64,000 nt of DNA, taken from JALORV01 sp963724365 (GTDB lineage Bacteria > Pseudomonadota > Gammaproteobacteria > Burkholderiales > Burkholderiaceae_F). Positions 27,775 through 37,114 of the stretch are shown here, in pieces (position 1 is the stretch's first letter; every line of letters starts with the position of its first letter). The notes under the pieces are model-generated. The model ran no database searches and had not been told where the DNA came from. It saw only the letters and a program-made list of their open reading frames with translations. The stretch covers positions 122,815-186,814 of the forward strand of contig CAVRUR010000010.1 of the NCBI GenBank assembly GCA_963724365.1. The letters are read 5' to 3'. A program made the position numbers and the translations under genes.

Positions 27775-28359
27775 GTGGCGGTCGACGACGATCCGCTGGC
27801 GGAGCGCACGCTCGACAGCCGCCTGGCCTACGACGGTGTGTTCCTGCGCCTCTTCGTCGATCATGTGCGCGCAGCCGATGGCCACGAGAGCACGCGCGAG
27901 TACCTGCGCCACCCGGGTGCGGTGATGATGATCCCGTTGCTCGACGATGGCCAGGTCGTGCTGGAACGCCAGTTCCGCTATCCGCTCGGCCGCAGTTTCA
28001 TCGAATTTCCCGCCGGCAAGATCGATCCGGGCGAAGCCCTGCTGACCTGCGCGCAGCGCGAACTGCTCGAGGAAACCGGCTACGTCGCGCGCGACTGGAC
28101 CTACCTCGGCGGCTTTCACAACGCCATCGCCTACAGCGACGAGAAGATCGAAGTCTTCCTCGCTCGTGGCCTCACGCACGTAGGAGCCCAGCTCGACGTC
28201 GGCGAGGTGCTGGAGGTATTCACCGCGCCGTGGGAGCAGCTGCTCGACTGGATCCGCGACGGCACGATCACCGACGTCAAGACCATCGTCGGTACGTACT
28301 GGCTCGAACGCGTGCTCGGCCAGGCGCAAGTCGCTGAGCAGGGCAGCCCTGCCGCGTAG
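27775..28359 (+). CDS. NUDIX hydrolase, ADP-ribose pyrophosphatase type
   Basis: A 194-residue protein that probably hydrolyses ADP-ribose or a related nucleotide-sugar. The Nudix box is complete: GKIDPGEALLTCAQRELLEETGY, matching G-x5-E-x7-REU-x-EE-x-GU. The preceding AVMMIPLLDDGQVVLERQFRYPLGRSFIEFPAG is typical of the NudF/ADPRase group. GTG 27775 lies 10 bp after nuoN; the pairing is common in Burkholderiales and may reflect NAD(H)-related turnover. Confidence 0.9.
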   Translation: MAVDDDPLAERTLDSRLAYDGVFLRLFVDHVRAADGHESTREYLRHPGAVMMIPLLDDGQVVLERQFRYPLGRSFIEFPAGKIDPGEALLTCAQRELLEETGYVARDWTYLGGFHNAIAYSDEKIEVFLARGLTHVGAQLDVGEVLEVFTAPWEQLLDWIRDGTITDVKTIVGTYWLERVLGQAQVAEQGSPAA

Positions 28360-28379
28360 GGCGCGGGACGTTCCCTGCC

Positions 28380-29663
28380 TCAGCAGACTTTCAGCGCCCC
28401 CTCCAGATCAGCAATCAGGTCTTCCTCGTGCTCGAGGCCGATCGACACGCGGATCAGTCCTTCCGAAATCCCGATCTGCTGGCGCAATTCGAGCGGCACG
28501 CCGGAGTGCGTGGTCGACGCCGGGTGGCAGATCAGTGACTCGGTTCCACCGAGGCTGACGGCAGACTTGAAGAGCGTCAGCGCGTTGATGAAGCGGAACG
28601 CCATGTCGCGCCCGCCGTCCAGCACGAACGAAAACGTCGAGCCAGCCCCAGTGCACTGCCCCCGATAGACCCGCTGGTAGTTCTCGTCGGCAATGAGCTG
28701 CGGATGCAGCACCAGCACCTTGCGAATGGTGTTTTCCGCAAGCCAGTGGGCGACGCGGCTGCCGGTCGCCGCGGCGCGCCGCATGCGCAGCACCAGCGTT
28801 TCCATCGAGCGCGCGATCATCCACGAGGAATGCGGGTCGAGCTGCGAGCCGAATGCGCCGCGCAGCAGCCGCAGCTTGCCGACGAGGTCCTTGCGCCCGG
28901 TCACGCCGCCCGCGACGAGGTCGCTGTGGCCGCCGACGTACTTGGTCAGCGAATACACCGACAGGTCGATGCCCTCGCGGATCGGGTGCTGGAAGATCGG
29001 GCCTAGCATTGTGTTGTCGCACGCCGAGATCGGCCGGTAGCCATGCTTGCGTTCGAATGCGTCGATCGCCGCCACCACGGCCTTCAGGTCGACCAGCGCG
29101 TTCGTCGGGTTGGCCGGCGTTTCCAGGTAGAAAAGACCCACGCGCCCGCGCGCCGCGGCTGCTTCAAGCGCGGCCGCCATCTGTTCCGCCGACAGGCCAT
29201 CCGCGAAGGGATGTCCGCCGATGCCCCACTCGGGCAGGATCTTGCGGATCAGCGTTTCGGTTCCGCCGTACAGCGGCGTGGAGTGGACAACCTGATCACC
29301 GGGCCGCAGGAACGTCAGCAGCACCGTGCCGATCGCCGCCATGCCGCTCGAGGTCACGATGGCGTCCTCGGCGCCGTCGAGCAGCGCCAGGCGATCTTCC
29401 ACGATCTCCAGGTTCGGGTGATTGAAGCGGCTGTAGACAAGGCCCGCTCCGGTGTCCGCGGGACGCGGCTTGCGACCCGCAACCACGTCGAAGAACGCCG
29501 CACCATCCTCGGCGGTGCGGAAAGCGAAGGTCGACGTCAGGAACACCGGTGGCTTGACCGCGCCCTCCGAGAGGAACGGGTCGTAGCCGTACGACATCAT
29601 CTGCGTTTCGGGATGCAGCTCGCGGCTCGAAATGGCCCGCTTGTGATAGCTCGAATACGACAT
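28380..29663 (-). CDS. Cystathionine gamma-synthase-family PLP enzyme
   Basis: Trans-sulfuration-family enzyme (427 residues) of the Cys/Met metabolism PLP class. The PLP lysine is in YSLTKYVGGHSDLVAGGV; the PLP-ring contact is in LYGGTETLIRK, and SSGMAAIGTVLLTFLRPGD precedes it. The C-terminus has SLGGTESLICHPASTTHSGVP and GLIRVSIGLEHEEDLIADLEGAL. The substrate (cystathionine, homocysteine or methionine) cannot be fixed by sequence alone. The start is ATG 29663, with GGGAGG 10 bp upstream; a longer in-frame extension is not conserved. It is convergent with the NUDIX gene. Confidence 0.88.
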   Translation of the reverse strand: MSYSSYHKRAISSRELHPETQMMSYGYDPFLSEGAVKPPVFLTSTFAFRTAEDGAAFFDVVAGRKPRPADTGAGLVYSRFNHPNLEIVEDRLALLDGAEDAIVTSSGMAAIGTVLLTFLRPGDQVVHSTPLYGGTETLIRKILPEWGIGGHPFADGLSAEQMAAALEAAAARGRVGLFYLETPANPTNALVDLKAVVAAIDAFERKHGYRPISACDNTMLGPIFQHPIREGIDLSVYSLTKYVGGHSDLVAGGVTGRKDLVGKLRLLRGAFGSQLDPHSSWMIARSMETLVLRMRRAAATGSRVAHWLAENTIRKVLVLHPQLIADENYQRVYRGQCTGAGSTFSFVLDGGRDMAFRFINALTLFKSAVSLGGTESLICHPASTTHSGVPLELRQQIGISEGLIRVSIGLEHEEDLIADLEGALKVC

Positions 29664-30021
29664 GGACGTCCTCCCGCCAGGTTGGCGACACTGAAGTCCC
29701 GATCGTCGACCAAACAGCCGCTCGATACAAGCAGCCCTGAAAATGGGAATTTGGCGAGGCCGTCTTCGTTGTACAGCTGACTGGACCGCGATCCTCCCGG
29801 CGCCGAAAGGACGCTGCTCGCACTTGAGCAGGGCGCGACGGCCGATGCTCGTCACACGCAGCATCCGGTCCGTGCTCTCAATAGATAGATCGCGACCCCT
29901 TGGCCGCCGCCCAAGCTACATGTTCACGTGACTCGACCTACTGCGGCGAAAGCACGCGCCGGCCGCCAAACGGGCTGCTGAAAGTGATGCAACGGCGGCG
30001 GGCACGGCGGATGAATTCAAC
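29664..30021. other. Intergenic region without a recognisable gene
   Basis: This 358-bp gap between the PLP-enzyme start and the PIN toxin end must carry the promoter of the PLP gene on the minus strand. I see no convincing gene, tRNA or terminator in it. Confidence 0.5.
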
Positions 30022-30433
30022 TCAATCGTCGGGGAAGGCAGCCTCCACCTTCCAGAACGTCATCGGGTTCACGATCGGGATGCCCTCGAAGCGACTCAAG
30101 TACGAGCAGATCCTTGTCGCCGGTGACGATACAGTCGCAGTGACCAGAAAGCGCAGCGGCGAGCACCTTGTCGTCGTCCGGGTCGCGGCACACGGGGCGA
30201 TCCAGCGGGCGGGGATCAATCAGGTCTACGCGACGCTGCAGCAGTGCCACCACGGCTTGCGCATCGCGGACCGAGGCACCGAACTTGCGGCGAAGCGTCG
30301 TATCGAGTTCTGCAAGCAGCGCGGACGAGGTGACCAAGGCATGGTTGCGAACACAGTGCTCGAACAGTTCGCTGCATGCACCGCGGGCGACGAAGGCGGC
30401 GATCAGGACGTTCGTGTCAAGCAGCACCCTCAC
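30022..30433 (-). CDS. PIN-domain toxin of a toxin-antitoxin pair, frameshift near C-terminus
   Basis: PIN-fold ribonuclease of the COG1569 type. The acidic active site is visible: LLDTNVLIAAF (first Asp), LLAELDTTL (Glu), CRDPDDDKVLAAAL (Asp cluster) and IVTGDKDLLVL (last Asp). Without correction the frame ends ESLRGHPDREPDD...; a one-base shift near 30100 restores SRFEGIPIVNPMTFWKVEAAFPDD, the normal family tail. The break fits an extra T in CTTG. GTG 30433 overlaps the antitoxin stop (GTGA), so the two are translated together. Confidence 0.85.
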
Positions 30434-30648
30434 GAGACTTGGCCGAACACGTCCTCGTCGGTCACAACACCTCGCGCCAGCGCCTTGGCCATCAAGCGCG
30501 AGCGGAGCCGGCGGAAGCTGCGGACGAACAGGTAGTCGCGCAGCGACTCTCGCACGACGTCGCTGCGCGAGATGCCTTCCTCTTGGACGATCCGGTCAAT
30601 TTCTGCCTTGATCTCCTCGGGCACGCTGATCGTGATGGTTTCGCGCAT
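30430..30648 (-). CDS. Ribbon-helix-helix antitoxin
   Basis: A 72-residue CopG/RHH-type DNA-binding protein: MRETITISVPEEIKAEIDRIVQEEGISRSDVVRESLRDYLFVRSFRRLRSRLM. The first strand (ETITISV) and the two helices that follow are the RHH fold; the C-terminus (about residues 45-72) would wrap the toxin. ATG 30648 has GGAGG at good spacing. It probably represses its own operon. It overlaps the downstream PIN gene by 4 bp. Confidence 0.88.
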   Translation of the reverse strand: MRETITISVPEEIKAEIDRIVQEEGISRSDVVRESLRDYLFVRSFRRLRSRLMAKALARGVVTDEDVFGQVS

Positions 30649-30775
30649 GTCAGGCCTCCGGTACATACTGTAATCGAATCTAATACGCGCCTCGGTCCGC
30701 GTCAATTCCTACTCACCGTTGCGAGCAAATGCTTGAGCCGCCGGCAGGCGTCTTCCGCGACGTGCCGGCGCGAGC

Positions 30776-32449
30776 CTACATGTTCACGTAGTTCGGCCCG
30801 CCGCCGCCCTCGGGCACGACCCAGACGATGTTCTGCGTCGGGTCCTTGATGTCGCAGGTCTTGCAGTGCACGCAGTTCTGGAAGTTGATCTGCAGGCGGT
30901 CCGTGCCGTCGACCTGCACGAATTCGTAGACGCCGGCCGGGCAGTAGCGTGACTCGGGACCGGCGTATCGGGCCAGGTTGATGGCGACCGGGACTGTCGC
31001 GTCCTTCAGCGTCAGGTGGGCGGGCTGGTTCTCTTCGTGATTGGTGTTCGACAGATAGACGGACGACAGCTTGTCGAACGTGATGCGGTTGTCCGGCTTC
31101 GGATAATCGATCGGCGCGCACTCGGCGGCGGGCCGGAGCTTTTCGTGGTCGGCCTTGCTCCGGTGCAGCGTCCACGGCGCCTTGCCGCGGAAGACGATCT
31201 GGTCGATGCCCCAGAGCACCGCGCCGACAACCAGGCCCTTGTCGAGATACGGCTTGAAGTTGCGCGCGCGGTGCAGTTCGTCGTGCAGCCAGCTCGCTTC
31301 GAACGCGGCGGGGAAGGCCGTCAGTTCGTCGCGGCTGCGTCCGGTCGACAGCGCATCGAACGCGGCGTCGGCCGCCAGCATGCCGGTCTTGATCGCCGCG
31401 TGCGAACCCTTGATGCGCGGCGCGTTGAGAAAGCCCGCGTCGCAGCCGATCAGCGCACCGCCGGGGAACACCAGCTTCGGCAGGCTCTGCAGCCCGCTCG
31501 CATTGATCGCACGCGCGCCGTAGCTGACGCGCTTGGTCTTGGCGGATCGCCGTCGAGGAAGTGGCGAATCGTCGGATGCGTCTTGTAGCGCTGGAACTCC
31601 TGGAACGGCTCGAGGTACGGATTCTCGTAGCCCAGTCCGACGACCAGGCCGATCGGCACCAGGTTGTTCTCGAAGTGATAGACGAAGCCGCCGCCGTAGG
31701 TGCTCGAGTCGAGCGGCCAGCCCGCGCTGTGCACGACCAGCCCCGGCACGTGCCGCGCCGGATCGATCTCCCAGACTTCCTTGATGCCGATGCCCCAGGT
31801 CTGCGGATCGCGGCCCTCGAGCAGCTTGAATCGTTCGATCACCTGCTTGCCGAGGTGGCCGCGCGCGCCTTCGGCGAACAGGGTGTACTTGCCGAGCAGC
31901 TCCACGCCCGGCTGGAAGTTCGCGGTCGGCTGGCCGTCCTTGCCGATGCCCATGTTGCCGGTGGCCACACCGCGCACGGCGCCGTCGTCGTCGTACAGCA
32001 CTTCGGCGGCCGCGAAGCCCGGGAAGATCTCGACACCGAGCGCCTCGGCCTGCTGGCCGAGCCAGCGCACGACGTTGCCCAGGCTGACGATGTAGTAGCC
32101 GTCGTTGATGAAGCAGTGCGGGCAGCAGCCAGTGCGGGTTGTAGATCGCGCCCTTCTCGGTGAGGATGTAGAAGCGATCCTCGGTCACTGGCGTCGTCAG
32201 CGGCGCGCCGCGTTCCTTCCAGTCGGGAAGCAGCTCGTTCAGCGCGATCGGGTCCATCACCGCGCCGGACAGGATGTGCGCGCCGATCTCCGAACCCTTT
32301 TCGAGCACGCAGACGCTGACCTCGCGCCCGCTCTCGGCCGCGCGCTGCTTGAGGCGGATGGCGGCGGCGAGTCCGGCCGGGCCGCCACCGACCACGACCA
32401 CGTCGTATTCCATCGCTTCGCGTTCGACGGTCTCGGCCGAGTCAGCCAT
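30776..32449 (-). CDS. Electron transfer flavoprotein-ubiquinone oxidoreductase, two frameshifts
   Basis: Membrane-associated FAD/4Fe-4S enzyme that passes electrons from acyl-CoA and amino-acid dehydrogenases (via ETF) to ubiquinone. N-terminal FAD site: EYDVVVVGGGPAGLAAAIRLKQRA. Quinone-site region: WPLDSSTYGGGFVYHFENN and GLVVGLGYENPYLEPFQEFQRYKTHP. C-terminal ferredoxin domain: CVHCKTCDIKDPTQNIVWVVPEGGGGPNYVNM. Shifts near 32120 (LLP to CFINDGYYIVSLGNVV) and 31545 (GDPP to KTKRVSYGARAINASG) fit C-run errors. Start ATG 32449. It diverges from the SDR gene. Confidence 0.93.
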   Translation of the reverse strand: MADSAETVEREAMEYDVVVVGGGPAGLAAAIRLKQRAAESGREVSVCVLEKGSEIGAHILSGAVMDPIALNELLPDWKERGAPLTTPVTEDRFYILTEKGAIYNPHWLLPALLHQRRLLHRQPGQRRALARPAGRGARCRDLPGLRGRRSAVRRRRRRARCGHRQHGHRQGRPADRELPAGRGAARQVHPVRRRRARPPRQAGDRTIQAARGPRSADLGHRHQGSLGDRSGAARAGAGRAQRGLAARLEHLRRRLRLSLREQPGADRPGRRTGLRESVPRAVPGVPALQDASDDSPLPRRRSAKTKRVSYGARAINASGLQSLPKLVFPGGALIGCDAGFLNAPRIKGSHAAIKTGMLAADAAFDALSTGRSRDELTAFPAAFEASWLHDELHRARNFKPYLDKGLVVGAVLWGIDQIVFRGKAPWTLHRSKADHEKLRPAAECAPIDYPKPDNRITFDKLSSVYLSNTNHEENQPAHLTLKDATVPVAINLARYAGPESRYCPAGVYEFVQVDGTDRLQINFQNCVHCKTCDIKDPTQNIVWVVPEGGGGPNYVNM

Positions 32450-32557
32450 GGATCCTCGCAGGGATGCCATGCAGCCGATTGTCCGGGGATCGACTAGAGG
32501 CTGCAATCGACTACGATCGATGCTTCTCGAAGGTGGAGCCAAAGGGGTGGAGCAGGC

Positions 32558-33329
32558 ATGCGCACGAATCTGAAGGAAAAGGTCGCGTTGGTGACCGGGG
32601 CCAGCAGCGGGCTGGGAGCCCGCTTCGCCCGTGTACTGGCGTCCAATGGCGCACTGACCGTGCTGGCCTCGCGGCGAGTCGAGCGGCTGAAGGACCTGCG
32701 CGCTGAGATCGAGGCCGCCGGCGGCGCGGCCCATGTCGTGCAGCTCGACGTCACCGATCTCGACTCGATCCGCGATGCGATCGAGCACACGGAGCGTGCG
32801 GTCGGGCCGATCGACATCCTCGTCAACAACTCCGGCGTGTCGACGACGCAACGGCTGACCGATGCGACGGTGGCCGACTTCGACCATGTCTTCGACACCA
32901 ACGTGAAGGGCGCGTTCTTCGTGGCGCAGGAGGTGGCGCAACGGATGATCGCGCGCTGCGAAGGCTGGCCCGGGATTCCGTGGCCGCATCGTCAACATCG
33001 CCTCGGTGGCCGGCCTGCGGGTGCTGCCGCAGATCGGGCTGTACTGCATGAGCAAGGCGGCGGTGATCCAGATGACGCGGGCCCAGGCGCTCGAATGGGG
33101 CCGCTACGGCATCAACGTCAACGCCATCTGCCCCGGCTACATCCGCACCGAGATCAACGACGAATACTGGGACACCGAAGGCGGGCGCAAGCTCATGCAG
33201 ATGCTGCCGCGCCGTCGCGTCGGCCAGCCGGAGGACCTCGACGGCACGCTGCTGCTGCTGGTGGCCGAGGAGTCGCAGTTCATCAACGGCGCCGTCATCG
33301 CGGCCGACGACGGGCTGTCGGTGACCTAG
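32558..33329 (+). CDS. SDR-family oxidoreductase, one frameshift
   Basis: Classical short-chain dehydrogenase of about 257 residues. The NAD(P) motif is VALVTGASSGLGARFARVLASNG, with NNSGVS and the catalytic IASVAGL, YCMSKAA (Tyr and Lys) and INAICPGYIRTEIN. The frame breaks near 32976 (GWPG to FRGRIVNIASVAG); GGG for GG explains it. With the thioesterase and CoA transferase downstream and ETF-QO divergent, a hydroxyacyl-CoA or ketone substrate is plausible but not proven. Confidence 0.88.
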
Positions 33330-33340
33330 AGTCTGTCGGC

Positions 33341-33504
33341 ATGAAGGAGTTCATCCTCGAGGTGCCGCTGCGCTGGGGCGACATGGATGCAACGCCGCAG
33401 GCGTTCCACATGCGGCGCGCAGGCGCCATGGCGTCCGGGAAGGACGGGGCAGGACATGAAGGAATTCATCCTCGAGGTGCCCTTGCGCTGGGGCGACATG
33501 GACG
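33341..33504. repeat. Duplicated 5' end of the thioesterase gene around a hairpin spacer
   Basis: The first 49 bp of the thioesterase gene occur twice, at 33341-33389 and 33456-33504, 115 bp apart. The four differences are all synonymous (GAG/GAA, CCG-CTG/CCC-TTG, GAT/GAC). The 66-bp spacer holds two hairpins with GCAG-type loops: AACGCC-GCA-GGCGTT and GGCGC-GCAG-GCGCC. The first copy lacks a ribosome-binding site; the second has GGGGCAGG. The structure parallels the ilvC duplication at 919-1121. Confidence 0.85.
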
Positions 33505-33849
33505 CCATGGCTCACTTGAACAACGTCATGTACTTCCGCCTGATGGAAGAGGCGCGTATCCAGTGGTTCCAGCGAGTTCGACTTCCCGACGCTGCCGACC
33601 GGCGAGGCCCGATCCTCGCGCACGCGTCGTGCGACTTCGTCAAGGCGATGACCTATCCCGGGCGTGGCGGTGGTCCGGCAGATCGTCACGCGGGTCGGAC
33701 GGTCGAGCGTCGAAATGTCCCTGTCGATCGAAAAGAAGGACGAGCCGGGCGTCACCTATGCGACCGGCCGGACCGTGATCGTCTGGTATCGACTACGCCG
33801 CGGGCAAGTCGATGCCGTGGCCCGAAGCAATCCGCGAGGCGATCACTTA
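33456..33849 (+). CDS. Acyl-CoA thioesterase (4HBT/hotdog family), about four frameshifts
   Basis: Hydrolyses acyl-CoA thioesters. After correction the protein is about 130 residues: MKEFILEVPLRWGDMDAMAHLNNVMYFRLMEEARIQWF, then EFDFPTLPTGEGPILAHASCDFVKAMTYPG, VAVVRQIVTRVGRSSVEMSLSIEKKD and DYAAGKSMPWPEAIREAIT. RWGDMDAMAHLNNVMYFR is the hotdog catalytic signature. Breaks lie near 33565, 33608, 33663 and 33790; each fits a one-base run error. Start 33456 has an upstream GGGGCAGG; an almost identical copy of the start lies at 33341. Confidence 0.83.
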
Positions 33850-33880
33850 AACTTCTGCCGATTCGAAAGCGGAGGGCGGG

Positions 33881-34592
33881 ATGAAGAAGGTGTTTCCCTC
33901 GGCCGCGGCGGCGCTGGCCGATGTGGTGAAGGACAACCAGACGATTGCGGTGGGCGGCTTCGGCCTGTGCGGCATTCCTGAAGCACTGATCGCCGCGTTG
34001 CGCGACAGCGGCGTCAAGGGACTGACCTGTGTCAGCAACAACGCGGGCGTCGACGGCTTCGGGCTTGGGCTGCTGCTGACGACGCGCCAGATCCGCAAGA
34101 TGATTTCGTCGTACGTCGGCGAGAACAAGGAGTTCGAGCGACAGTACCTGTCCGGCGAACTCGAACTCGAGTTCACGCCGCAGGGCACGCTGGCCGAGCG
34201 CATGCGCGCGGGGGGCGCCGGCATCCCGGCGTTCTTCACCCGCACCGGCGTCGGCACCATCGTCGCCGACGGCAAGCCGACGCAGGTGTTCGACGGCGTG
34301 TGGGGCAGCAAGGACTACGTGATGGAGCGCTCGATCCGCGCCGACGTCTCGCTGGTCAAGGCGTGGAAGGCGGACCATCAGGGCAATCTCGTCTACCGCA
34401 AGACATCGCGCAACTTCAATCCGGTGGTGGCGATGTGCGGCAAGGTCACGGTCGCCGAAGTCGAGGAGATCGTCGAGAACGGCGCGCTCGATCCCGACAA
34501 TGTCCACACGCCCGGGATCTTCGTGCAGCGCGTCGTGCTGAACACGGACGCCCGAGAAACGCATCGAAAACCGCACCGTGCGCGCGAAGTAG
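33881..34592 (+). CDS. 3-oxoacid CoA-transferase subunit A, one frameshift
   Basis: Alpha subunit of a succinyl-CoA:3-ketoacid type transferase. Signatures: IAVGGFGLCGIPEALIAAL (CoA loop), CVSNNAGVDGFGLGLLL, MISSYVGENKEFERQYLSGELELEFTPQGTLAERMRAGGAGIPAFFT. The true C-terminus TPEKRIENRTVRAK appears after a one-base correction (extra G) near 34550; uncorrected, the frame runs into subunit B. TAG 34590-34592 is followed 8 bp later by the subunit B start with AGGAGA between. Confidence 0.92.
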
Positions 34593-34600
34593 GAGACAAC

Positions 34601-35252
34601 ATGGCCTGGACCCGTGAAGAAATGGCGGCGCGCGCCGCGCAGGAACTGCGCGACGGCTTCTACGTGAACCTCGGCATCGGCCTGCCGACGCTGGTCGCCA
34701 ATTACATCCCGGCGGGCATGGACGTCATGCTGCAGTCGGAGAACGGCCTGATGGGCATCGGCCCGTTTCCCGCTCGAAAGCGAAGTCGACGCGGACCTGA
34801 TCAACGCCGGCAAGCAGCTGGTCACCGCACTGCCGGGATCGAGCTTCTTCTCGAGCGCGGATTCGTTCGCGATGATCCGCGGCGGCCACATCAACCTCGC
34901 GATCCTCGGCGCCATGCAGGTGGCGGAAAACGGCGACCTCGCCAACTGGATGATCCCCGGCAAGCTGGTCAAGGGCATGGGCGGCGCGATGGATCTGGTT
35001 TCCGGCGTCGAACGCGTCATCGTGCTGATGGAGCATTGCGCGAAGAACGGTGAGCACAAGATCCTGCAGCGCTGCACGCTGCCGCTCACCGGTCGCGGCG
35101 TGGTCAACCGCATCGTCTCCGATCTCGGTGTGTTCGACATCGGACCAGACGGACTGTCAGCGGTCGAGCTGGCTCCGGCCGTCACCGGTGAGGAAGTGCG
35201 CCTGAAGACCGGGTGCCACGTCCACATGTCGCGGCTCGCTGCCACGGCCTGA
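34601..35252 (+). CDS. 3-oxoacid CoA-transferase subunit B, one frameshift
   Basis: Beta subunit pairing with the gene just upstream; it activates acetoacetate or another 3-oxoacid with CoA from succinyl-CoA. Signatures: GFYVNLGIGLPTLVANYIP, the catalytic glutamate in LQSENGLMGIGPFP, GSSFFSSADSFAMIRGGHINLAILGAMQV, NWMIPGKLVKGMGGAMDLVSG. The frame breaks near 34772 (FP to LESEVDADLINAGKQLV), explained by CCC for CC. Overlap of function with the SDR, thioesterase and ETF-QO suggests a catabolic cluster for fatty or keto acids. Confidence 0.92.
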
Positions 35253-35280
35253 TCTCGATCTATCGCCGGGGGCGCAGGCC

Positions 35281-36299
35281 ATGAGCCCGCCGGGCCATTC
35301 TCACGGCGCAAGTCGCGGTGCGACGCACGACCACTCTCCGGTCCGCGGCGGGCACCACGGTCACTCGCATCTCGGCGAGCACCACGACGGCGACAGTGTC
35401 TACGGGCACCATTCGCGTACTGGAAGCGCACGTCCCCTCGCCATCGCGGTAGCGCTGACGTTCGGTTACGCGCTGGTCGAAGTGGCGGGCGGCCTGTGGT
35501 CCGGATCGCTTGCGCTGCTGGCCGATGCGGGTCACATGGCCACCGACTCGGCAGCGCTGCTGTTCGCGCTCGCCGCCAATGTCATCGCGCGTCGGCCCGT
35601 CTCCGATCGGCATTCCTTCGGACTGGCACGCGTCGAGGTCATTGCCGCCTTCGTGAATGCGCTCGCGATGCTGGCGGTGGTCGCGTGGATCTTCTTCGAA
35701 GCATTCGACCGCATCAACGCTCCGGTTCCCGTGAAGGGGCTCGGAGGTGTTCGGCATCGCGGCCATCGGGCTGGCGGTCAATCTGGTCGTTGCCTGGACG
35801 CTTTCGCGCGATCGGGAGAACGTCAATACGCGTGCGGCATTCCTGCACGTGCTGGGCGACCTGCTGGGGTCGGTTGCGGCGATTGCCGCCGGGCTGATCA
35901 TTTACTTCGGCGGACCGACGCTGGTCGACCCGCTGCTGTCGATGCTTGTCGGTGGACTGATCCTTCGATCCACGGCATCGCGTACTGCGCGAGACCACGC
36001 TGGTGCTGCTCGACAGCGTTCCGCAGAACGTCGACTACCCGGCCGTCGGGAAAGCGCTGGCAAAGGTACCCGGGATCGCGTCCGTGCACGACCTGCATGT
36101 CTGGTCGATGGTGCCCGGGCGATCAGCGCTTTCCGCGCACGTGATGGTGGACGACATCGAGCAGTGGCCCGTGGTGCTGCATCGCGCACGCAACATGCTC
36201 AAGCGCGAGTTCCAGATCGACCACGTCACGCTGCAGCCTGAGTGGCTGCGCAAGGATGCGCCGGCGCAGATGATTCCGCTCGAGAGGCGGCCGCATTGA
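35281..36299 (+). CDS. Cation diffusion facilitator (CzcD-type) metal exporter, two frameshifts
   Basis: Inner-membrane metal/proton antiporter, probably for Zn2+ or similar. The N-terminal 50 residues are strikingly histidine-rich (about 12 His: HSHG, HDHS, HHGHSH, EHHDGD, GHHS), a likely metal-binding tail. Helix 2 has LLADAGHMATDSAALLFAL with the HxxxD metal site; helix 5 has FLHVLGDLLGSVAAI (HxxxD). The C-terminal cytoplasmic domain reads GIASVHDLHVWSMVPGRSALSAHVMVDD. Breaks near 35740 (VKG to SEVFGIAAIG) and 35972 (to VLRETTLVLLDSVPQN) fit one-base run errors. Confidence 0.9.
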
Positions 36300-36381
36300 G
36301 CGGGCCAAGCTGCCGCACTGACGAAGACTTGATTTCTGGCAGCGGTTGTTACGTAGGCGCTGCCTTGGCCAGAGCGGTAGT

Positions 36382-37114
36382 TCAGAGGCCGATGCTCCGT
36401 ACCAGCCATAGCACACCCATCAAGATGGGCTGGTGCACGAGGTAGACCGTCAGTGCCCAGGTCCCGAGCAGCAGCAGTAGCGCGGGGCGGCCGGTCGTTG
36501 AGCGATCGGAACGCGGCTGGCACGCTCCAGGCGCGTTGCTGCCAGATCGACCCGAGCCCGACGCCGAACAGCACGACGCCCTAGCCACGGCAGCAGCGGG
36601 ACGTAGTCCTCGGTCTTTGGCTTAAAGGTGACCAGGCCGATGATGTTCGCCGGCGTGTCGTTGAACACCGGGTTGGCGTAAAGCAATCCAAATGCGATGA
36701 CGGCCAGGCCTATGGCCAGATTCCAGGGCCCAAGGCGAACGAAGGGTCGCGCCAGGACGAGCGCCGCGGCGACGAAGTGCAGGATGCCGAACCAGATGAA
36801 GCGCGGCCCGAACACCGCCGCACTGCCGATCGACACCAGCAGTGCCGCGGCGGCGATCTGTGACCACCGTCGCCAGAACTCGCGCAAGACCGGGCTTGAA
36901 CGAAGTCCGCAGCACCAGACCGACGCCCACCAGCAGCACGAACTGCGTCACGATGGCCGTGCGCCATCCGACCCATGGCTGGTCGGTCAGCATGCTGCAG
37001 CTTCAGCCAGCCGAAGTGGTTCAGGTCATAGATGAAGTGATAGACGATCATCTGCGCTACGGCGAAGCCGCGCAGAACATCGACCAGTGCCAGGCGGGGA
37101 GAAGAGGAGGGCAT
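36382..37114 (-). CDS. DUF1624 heparan-alpha-glucosaminide N-acetyltransferase-like membrane protein, several frameshifts
   Basis: Multi-pass membrane acyltransferase-like protein. Pieces in order: RLALVDVLRGFAVAQMIVYHFIYDLNHFGWLKLQ, TDQPWVGWRTAIVTQFVLLVGVGLVLRTSFKPG, EFWRRWSQIAAAALLVSIGSAAVFGPRFIWFGILHFVAAALVLARPF, NPVFNDTPANIIGLVTFKPKTEDYVPLLPWLG, VVLFGVGLGS and LLLLLGTWALTVYLVHQPILMGVLWLV. The conserved D-x-x-RG and a membrane histidine (YHF) are visible. At least four shifts are needed to join these; all are short-run changes. Start ATG 37114. Substrate unknown. It is the last typical chromosomal gene before the island. Confidence 0.8.
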
